DNA of 10,005 bases from an uncultured Asticcacaulis sp. (GTDB lineage: Bacteria > Pseudomonadota > Alphaproteobacteria > Caulobacterales > Caulobacteraceae), in NCBI GenBank assembly GCA_946480125.1, contig CAMLIY010000100.1, positions 1 through 10,005 on the forward strand, read 5' to 3'. The notes under the pieces were generated by a model. It ran no database searches, was not told the DNA's origin, and saw only the letters and a program-made list of their open reading frames with translations. This document shows, piece by piece, positions 6,705 through 10,005 of the stretch (position 1 is its first letter; each line of letters begins with the position of its first letter). The translations under genes were made by a program, and so were the position numbers.

Positions 6705-8228
6705 TCACTCGAACTTCCCATGCATGTACCATTGCAGTGAGCCCGTTTCTTCGTGCTGGCCGTCGCCGGTTCTAAAGACCCAGAAGCGCTCGCCGTTTTC
6801 GACTTCGAGCACGAAATAGTCCCGAACCTTGCCTTTCTCCTTTTCTCTTACCCACCATTCGCCGCTCACGCGTTCGGGCCCATCTGCGCAGGCCACGGCG
6901 TATCGCTGGCCACGCCAGGTAAAGGCCCGCGGTGGATAATCAGGCAGGACGGCCAGAGCCATGATCTTTTCCGGCTTCTGATAGAGACGCTGGGGCCTGC
7001 GAAACCCGGCGTTCCTTGATGAGCCAACGTCCTGAGTGGTCGGTGGCAAGCGTTTGACGGCTCGCTCTGGGATATCCGTTGCCACCGGGACTGCACGATA
7101 AAGACAGCCTTCGCCATGCCGATTGGTCAGGACATCCCAGAGATCATCAACATCCGGTCGGGCCGCCGTCTCGAATGGGGCCAGAACCTGTTTCATAGCC
7201 AGAGGCTCAACTAGGGCTGCCGTCATGACCATTTTCTCAATACCGTAACCGGGATCGACGGTCTCGATCTTGTCGCAAAGTAATCTCGCCAGGCGCTTCG
7301 ATTCACGTACCGGTTTGGCGGTGGCGACGAAGATAGTCTCTATCCGATTGTCGGTTCGGGTGAAATGCACGTCTAGGCGTCGTACGCCTAAGCCCGCCTC
7401 GTCCAGTTTGTCACACATCCGGTCGGTCAGGCGTTTGGTATATTTCTCGATGGTCTCGGGCGCACCAATAGGCTCGGCAAAGACGCGTTGCACCTTGATT
7501 AGCTCGGGTGCATCGATGGGCTCGATTGGCTCGGCCACCCTACCAAAGGCCTGATCGATCCGTCGGAACAGTTTCGGTCCAAAGCTGCGGCTCATGGCCG
7601 GGCGCGGCTTGGCCGCCAACTCACCAATAGTGTCCAATCCCAACAGGTGAAGATCGGGCAGCATCTCGATGGGCAAGCGCAACGCATCAATCGGCAAGCG
7701 GCGTAGCGCCTCCCCCGTCTTACCCGGCTCGATGATTTGAACCGCTTGTCGTCCGTATCTCGCCAGGGCATGCGCCGCGCCCCAAGTGTCAGCCAGTGCC
7801 GCCACAGCCGTAATGCCCAGTTCCGACAGCCGGCTGCGGGCATCCTCGATTAGCGCCGCCTCTCCCCCATAGAGATGGGCGGCACCGTGGATGTCGAGAA
7901 TCAGCCCGTCAGGCCCATCAGCGGCCACATTGGGTGAGTACAGGCGCAATGCCCATAACGCCAGTTTCTCCAGGGAGATCGCGTCGGCTTCCCCATCGGC
8001 GTCCAAGATCACAAGTTCAGAAAAGAGCGCCTCCGCCTTGGCCAAAGGCATACCGATATGGACGCCCATTTGCAGAGCCAGGTCGTCGGCCGCGGTGACG
8101 ACGCGCCGACGCCCATCGGAACCTTTTAGTACCAGCGGCATGTCACGAGACGGCGCGGAAGGCCCCATAGTCCGCCGCAGCCGATCCGTTGGCCAGTATG
8201 GCAGAAACAGCGATATTACCCTTGGCAT
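6705..8228 (-). CDS. imuB: ImuB, catalytically dead Y-family polymerase homologue
   Basis: The adaptor of the SOS mutasome: a DinB-like protein without polymerase activity that links ImuA and DnaE2 to the sliding clamp. It is 507 residues from ATG 8228. The N-terminus MPRVISLFLPYWPTDRL replaces the DMDxFF motif of active Y-family enzymes. At residues 111-122, LDIHGAAHLYGG stands where active enzymes have the SxDE pair, so the acidic triad is incomplete, as is normal for ImuB. A little-finger-like region follows, then the ImuB C-terminal domain with FTWRGQRY, RDYFVLE and the tail WYMHGKFE. The segment where relatives carry a clamp-binding motif reads KQVLAPF, only a partial match. The start is chosen by GAGG six bases upstream (8235-8238); an in-frame ATG at 8258 lacks one. 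It overlaps imuA by 86 bp, so the two are probably translationally coupled. Confidence 0.95.
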   Translation of the reverse strand: MPRVISLFLPYWPTDRLRRTMGPSAPSRDMPLVLKGSDGRRRVVTAADDLALQMGVHIGMPLAKAEALFSELVILDADGEADAISLEKLALWALRLYSPNVAADGPDGLILDIHGAAHLYGGEAALIEDARSRLSELGITAVAALADTWGAAHALARYGRQAVQIIEPGKTGEALRRLPIDALRLPIEMLPDLHLLGLDTIGELAAKPRPAMSRSFGPKLFRRIDQAFGRVAEPIEPIDAPELIKVQRVFAEPIGAPETIEKYTKRLTDRMCDKLDEAGLGVRRLDVHFTRTDNRIETIFVATAKPVRESKRLARLLCDKIETVDPGYGIEKMVMTAALVEPLAMKQVLAPFETAARPDVDDLWDVLTNRHGEGCLYRAVPVATDIPERAVKRLPPTTQDVGSSRNAGFRRPQRLYQKPEKIMALAVLPDYPPRAFTWRGQRYAVACADGPERVSGEWWVREKEKGKVRDYFVLEVENGERFWVFRTGDGQHEETGSLQWYMHGKFE

Positions 8229-8901
8229 CACACGCCTCAACTTCAAAGTCTGCCCCATTGCCAGCCCGGCATCGCATGAGTTCCAGGTGCCATCTCGCCC
8301 GCCCTACACCTCGAACCGGAAGCGGTGCAGACCTGGCCTCCGTCACCCGCCAGCGCGTGAATGATGTCGTGGGCAACCCGTAGTCCCGCGCATCGACGTG
8401 ACGTCGCCATCGGCGAACGGCCAGGGCCATGGTGCCGGTCTGCTCCGCGGCGAGTTGCAGCCTTTGAGAACTGAGATGCGACAACCCCGCCATCTCGCCA
8501 ACCACGGCCGTCAGCCCGCCATGGCGCAACGCTTCTTCAAAGCCGCTCAACAGGTCGCGCTCGTCACGAGCCCTGAAAAAAATCACTTTTTCCGTCGACA
8601 GACCGAACCGCGCCAGAGCGGGCTCGAACAGATCATCGCTATAATGGCACCACAGGACGGTGCCCCTGGTCCGCGCCGCGATGCCGGCGGCCAGTGCCAC
8701 CGATGCCGCACCATCTACTGCACCTGCGGCTCCGCCAGCGATTTCATGGAGAGCGCCCAATGCCAGTCCGCCCCCTGGTAGCTTTGCATCGATCTGGGGG
8801 ATATGGAATGGGAGGACTTCTCGTGCCCGGGTATAAATCCGTTCGATACCTTCGATTTTCTGGCGGAGGTCTGCGAGTGTGGCCGTACTGGCGGAAGGCA
8901 T
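8143..8901 (-). CDS. imuA: ImuA, SOS mutagenesis accessory protein
   Basis: First gene of the mutasome operon; a RecA/SulA-like protein that works with ImuB and DnaE2 in damage-induced mutagenesis. It is 252 residues, typical for the family. The N-terminal part has the signature LPGGGLALGALHEIAGG (about 41-57). It continues with a RecA-like strand pattern (TVLWCHYSDDLF, LTAVVGEMAGL) and a tail of the type WHLELMRCRAGN...FEVEACDAKG. The Walker A position is degenerate (GAAGAVDGAAS), as expected for ImuA. The ATG at 8901 fits the family start; the nearest ribosome site, AAGGA, is somewhat far at about 11 bases. It is the operon leader, with the LexA box 56 bp upstream. Its 3' end overlaps imuB. 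Confidence 0.93.
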   Translation of the reverse strand: MPSASTATLADLRQKIEGIERIYTRAREVLPFHIPQIDAKLPGGGLALGALHEIAGGAAGAVDGAASVALAAGIAARTRGTVLWCHYSDDLFEPALARFGLSTEKVIFFRARDERDLLSGFEEALRHGGLTAVVGEMAGLSHLSSQRLQLAAEQTGTMALAVRRWRRHVDARDYGLPTTSFTRWRVTEARSAPLPVRGVGRARWHLELMRCRAGNGADFEVEACDAKGNIAVSAILANGSAAADYGAFRAVS

Positions 8902-8956
8902 GACATCAAAAATCCTTTCTGGAAAATGGTCGAAAATTCACAGGCACGCGCCCGAA

Positions 8957-8971
8957 GTTCTCTTTTTGTTC
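8957..8971 (-). promoter_or_regulatory. LexA (SOS) box upstream of imuA
   Basis: The plus strand reads GTTCTCTTTTTGTTC, a perfect match to the alphaproteobacterial LexA operator GTTC-N7-GTTC; the minus strand reads GAAC-N7-GAAC. It lies 56 bp upstream of the imuA ATG and 14 bp downstream of a TTGACT -35 element, so bound LexA would cover the -10 region. This predicts DNA-damage induction of imuAB. Confidence 0.88.
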
Positions 8972-8991
8972 TCAATTAAAACTAGAGTCAA
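8968..8991 (-). promoter_or_regulatory. Probable imuA promoter (-35 element)
   Basis: TTGACT on the minus strand (8991-8986) is a good -35. A -10 at normal spacing falls inside the LexA box, where the sequence is CAAAAA, a poor match; weak -10 boxes are common at alphaproteobacterial promoters. The -35 is seen directly and the rest is inferred from the LexA geometry. Confidence 0.45.
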
Positions 8992-9053
8992 GAAAGGGAT
9001 TCGTGAGCCGATCGGACGGCGGCATAGTCTCACCGCTTACTAGGGGGACTTTC

Positions 9054-9076
9054 TCTAAATATGACAGACATTTAGA
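9054..9076. repeat. Inverted repeat TCTAAAT-N9-ATTTAGA
   Basis: Perfect 7-bp arms at 9054-9060 and 9070-9076 flank ATGACAGAC, in AT-rich DNA between the recombinase terminator and the imuA promoter. It has no T-tract and is AT-rich, so it is not an intrinsic terminator. It could be a protein-binding site, including a recombinase crossover site; only its position next to a recombinase gene hints at that. Confidence 0.4.
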
Positions 9077-9092
9077 CTATAAATTCGATATC

Positions 9093-9122
9093 AAAAAAAA
9101 TTGCCTCGCTGTACGCAGGCAA
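9093..9122 (-). terminator. Rho-independent terminator of the serine recombinase gene
   Basis: On the minus strand TTGCCT, a 10-nt loop and AGGCAA form a perfect 6-bp stem (9122-9101), followed directly by eight T residues (9100-9093). It begins 18 bp after the recombinase stop codon. It should insulate imuA from recombinase transcription, so imuA depends on its own LexA-controlled promoter. Confidence 0.85.
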
Positions 9123-9140
9123 CGCAATCCACGCTGCAGC

Positions 9141-10005
9141 TCATTCAACAGGATTAGGCGAGCGGCGAAATGTCCATAAGAGCGCTTCCGCTGTTAATGG
9201 ATTTCCCTTCGGATCTTTAAGCTGTGCCAATTGGTAGGCATTCATCAACGAGCCGAAGCGCGCCTTTATTTCCTTAAGTGTAGGCAAACTGCAATCTGTC
9301 CGGACTAAACCCACATTGATATGACCGTGTATCAGATGAAGCAATCTCAACCGACCAAGGACTTCCTCATCTGAGATATCTTTGCCAGGTATACTTCTGT
9401 AGCGACGATAGGACTTATCCGGTTTATAGCCAATCAATTCACAAGCGCGACCCAGACTGCCGAAGTATCGCGCATATGTCGCGCCACACGGAGCATAAGG
9501 GCAGCTGCCGACGATGTCGTAATTCAGTTCCCCCTTCTCTTTAAGAAGACGCTTCAAGGCCTTCAGCATTTCAGCTTTGCGGTCCGGATTGACAACTTTT
9601 GGCGGCAGATCACGTTTGTAGGGGCCGCTTCCGCGACGAACCAGCAGTAGCTGGTTGGCGCGCTCGAAACTGGCTTCGCTGACAATCTTCGGCAGGACGT
9701 TGTGGATTACCCATTCGTCCCGCGAATTTTGGATTTGGGCCATTCCAAACTTTGTAGACGTACGGTTGAAAGCATATATGCCGATGCATAAAGGATTTTT
9801 CAGAATATTGATCACCCGTGCACGGGACCAAGGCGTCCCACTTTGATCCAAGCTACCTTCTTTGTTAAGCAGTTTCGCTATTCCACCGGCGCGATAATTG
9901 TGCCGTAAAAAAAGCCGGAACATACGCTGGATGGTTTTCAGTTCACGATCAGGCCCATGCACAAAAATAACATGGTCCCCTGCCGTATATTTACCTTCGC
10001 CGCGT
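9141..10005 (-). CDS. Large serine recombinase, N-terminus beyond right edge
   Basis: C-terminal 287 residues of a site-specific serine recombinase; the frame is open to the right edge, so the N-terminal resolvase domain with the catalytic serine is not visible. Numbering is by visible residues. About 1-124 is the 'recombinase' domain, recognisable by VHGPDRELKTIQRMFRLFL, the helix IAKLLNKEGS, the TPWSRARVINILKNPLCIG block and the VSEASFERAN segment. About 125-145 is a basic linker. There is no zinc-ribbon cysteine cluster. Instead there are two copies of a 49-residue module, at 146-194 and 215-263, each with ARxFGSL or ARFGSL followed by A and L. Such tails occur in recombinase-family proteins of alphaproteobacterial mobile elements. 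It is transcribed toward imuA but ends in a strong terminator. It could mobilise the flanking DNA, but no att sites are proven. A GTG at 9962 is not a likely start, because the frame upstream is recognisably recombinase. Confidence 0.9.
   Translation of the reverse strand, partial: RGEGKYTAGDHVIFVHGPDRELKTIQRMFRLFLRHNYRAGGIAKLLNKEGSLDQSGTPWSRARVINILKNPLCIGIYAFNRTSTKFGMAQIQNSRDEWVIHNVLPKIVSEASFERANQLLLVRRGSGPYKRDLPPKVVNPDRKAEMLKALKRLLKEKGELNYDIVGSCPYAPCGATYARYFGSLGRACELIGYKPDKSYRRYRSIPGKDISDEEVLGRLRLLHLIHGHINVGLVRTDCSLPTLKEIKARFGSLMNAYQLAQLKDPKGNPLTAEALLWTFRRSPNPVE
9216..9569 (-). repeat. Two 49-residue repeats within the recombinase C-terminus
   Basis: Copies encoded at 9423-9569 and 9216-9362 align without gaps, with 14 of 49 identical residues by my hand alignment. 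The shared pattern is LxxLxxL, then G-x-x-N-x-x-x-V, P, FGSLxxA and L. The DNA sequences have diverged, so the repeat is old. The pattern resembles a helix-turn-helix-like DNA-binding module (compare 'FGS' repeats associated with homing endonucleases). DNA recognition is inferred. Confidence 0.6.

Noticed and set aside
8229..8258. Ten-codon longer imuB start at 8258
   Set aside because: It has no ribosome site. The ATG at 8228 has GAGG at good spacing and begins exactly at the conserved ImuB N-terminus.
9423..9569. Two cysteines in the recombinase tail (SCPYAPC) as a zinc ribbon
   Set aside because: Only one CxxxxC-like pair is seen, it is not matched by a second pair, and the second repeat copy lacks the equivalent residues.
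1..10005. CRISPR arrays, tRNA, rRNA or classic IS ends
   Set aside because: No regularly spaced repeats, no cloverleaf or rRNA-like sequence, and no transposase with terminal inverted repeats was seen on reading both strands.

Overview
The window looks like an accessory (mobile) region of an alphaproteobacterium. Three things point there: a coupling protein of the TraG type common on alphaproteobacterial plasmids and integrative elements; an imuA-imuB-dnaE2 SOS mutagenesis set; and a perfect alphaproteobacterial LexA box (GTTC-N7-GTTC) in front of imuA. Genus cannot be read from the sequence; Caulobacterales or Sphingomonadales-like would fit.

Layout, left to right. Positions 1-1712 (minus) hold most of traG, the VirD4-like type IV coupling protein, whose 3' end lies off the left edge. 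Positions 1713-2351 are a gene-poor, fairly AT-rich spacer with several inverted and direct repeats, ending in a promoter for a 201-residue exported protein (2352-2957, plus). Convergent with it is dnaE2/imuC (2988-6218, minus), a complete error-prone DNA polymerase III alpha subunit with its three catalytic aspartates. A divergent spacer containing a 12-bp perfect palindrome separates dnaE2 from a 104-residue orphan gene on the plus strand (6375-6689). This gene runs tail-to-tail into imuB (6705-8228, minus), which overlaps imuA (8143-8901, minus). Upstream of imuA come the LexA box and a TTGACT -35 element. A rho-independent terminator at 9093-9122 closes the last gene, a large serine recombinase (9141 to the right edge, minus), whose N-terminal catalytic domain lies outside the window.

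How the genes work together: ImuA, ImuB and DnaE2 form the SOS-induced translesion 'mutasome'. LexA would repress imuAB from the site at 8957-8971. The usual compact imuA-imuB-dnaE2 operon is split here by an oppositely oriented small gene of unknown function, which is the most unusual thing in the window. With a conjugation gene on one side and a site-specific recombinase on the other, the simplest reading is a mutagenesis cassette carried as cargo on a mobile element; that reading is inference. I found no rRNA, tRNA or CRISPR array, and no insertion sequence with recognisable ends.
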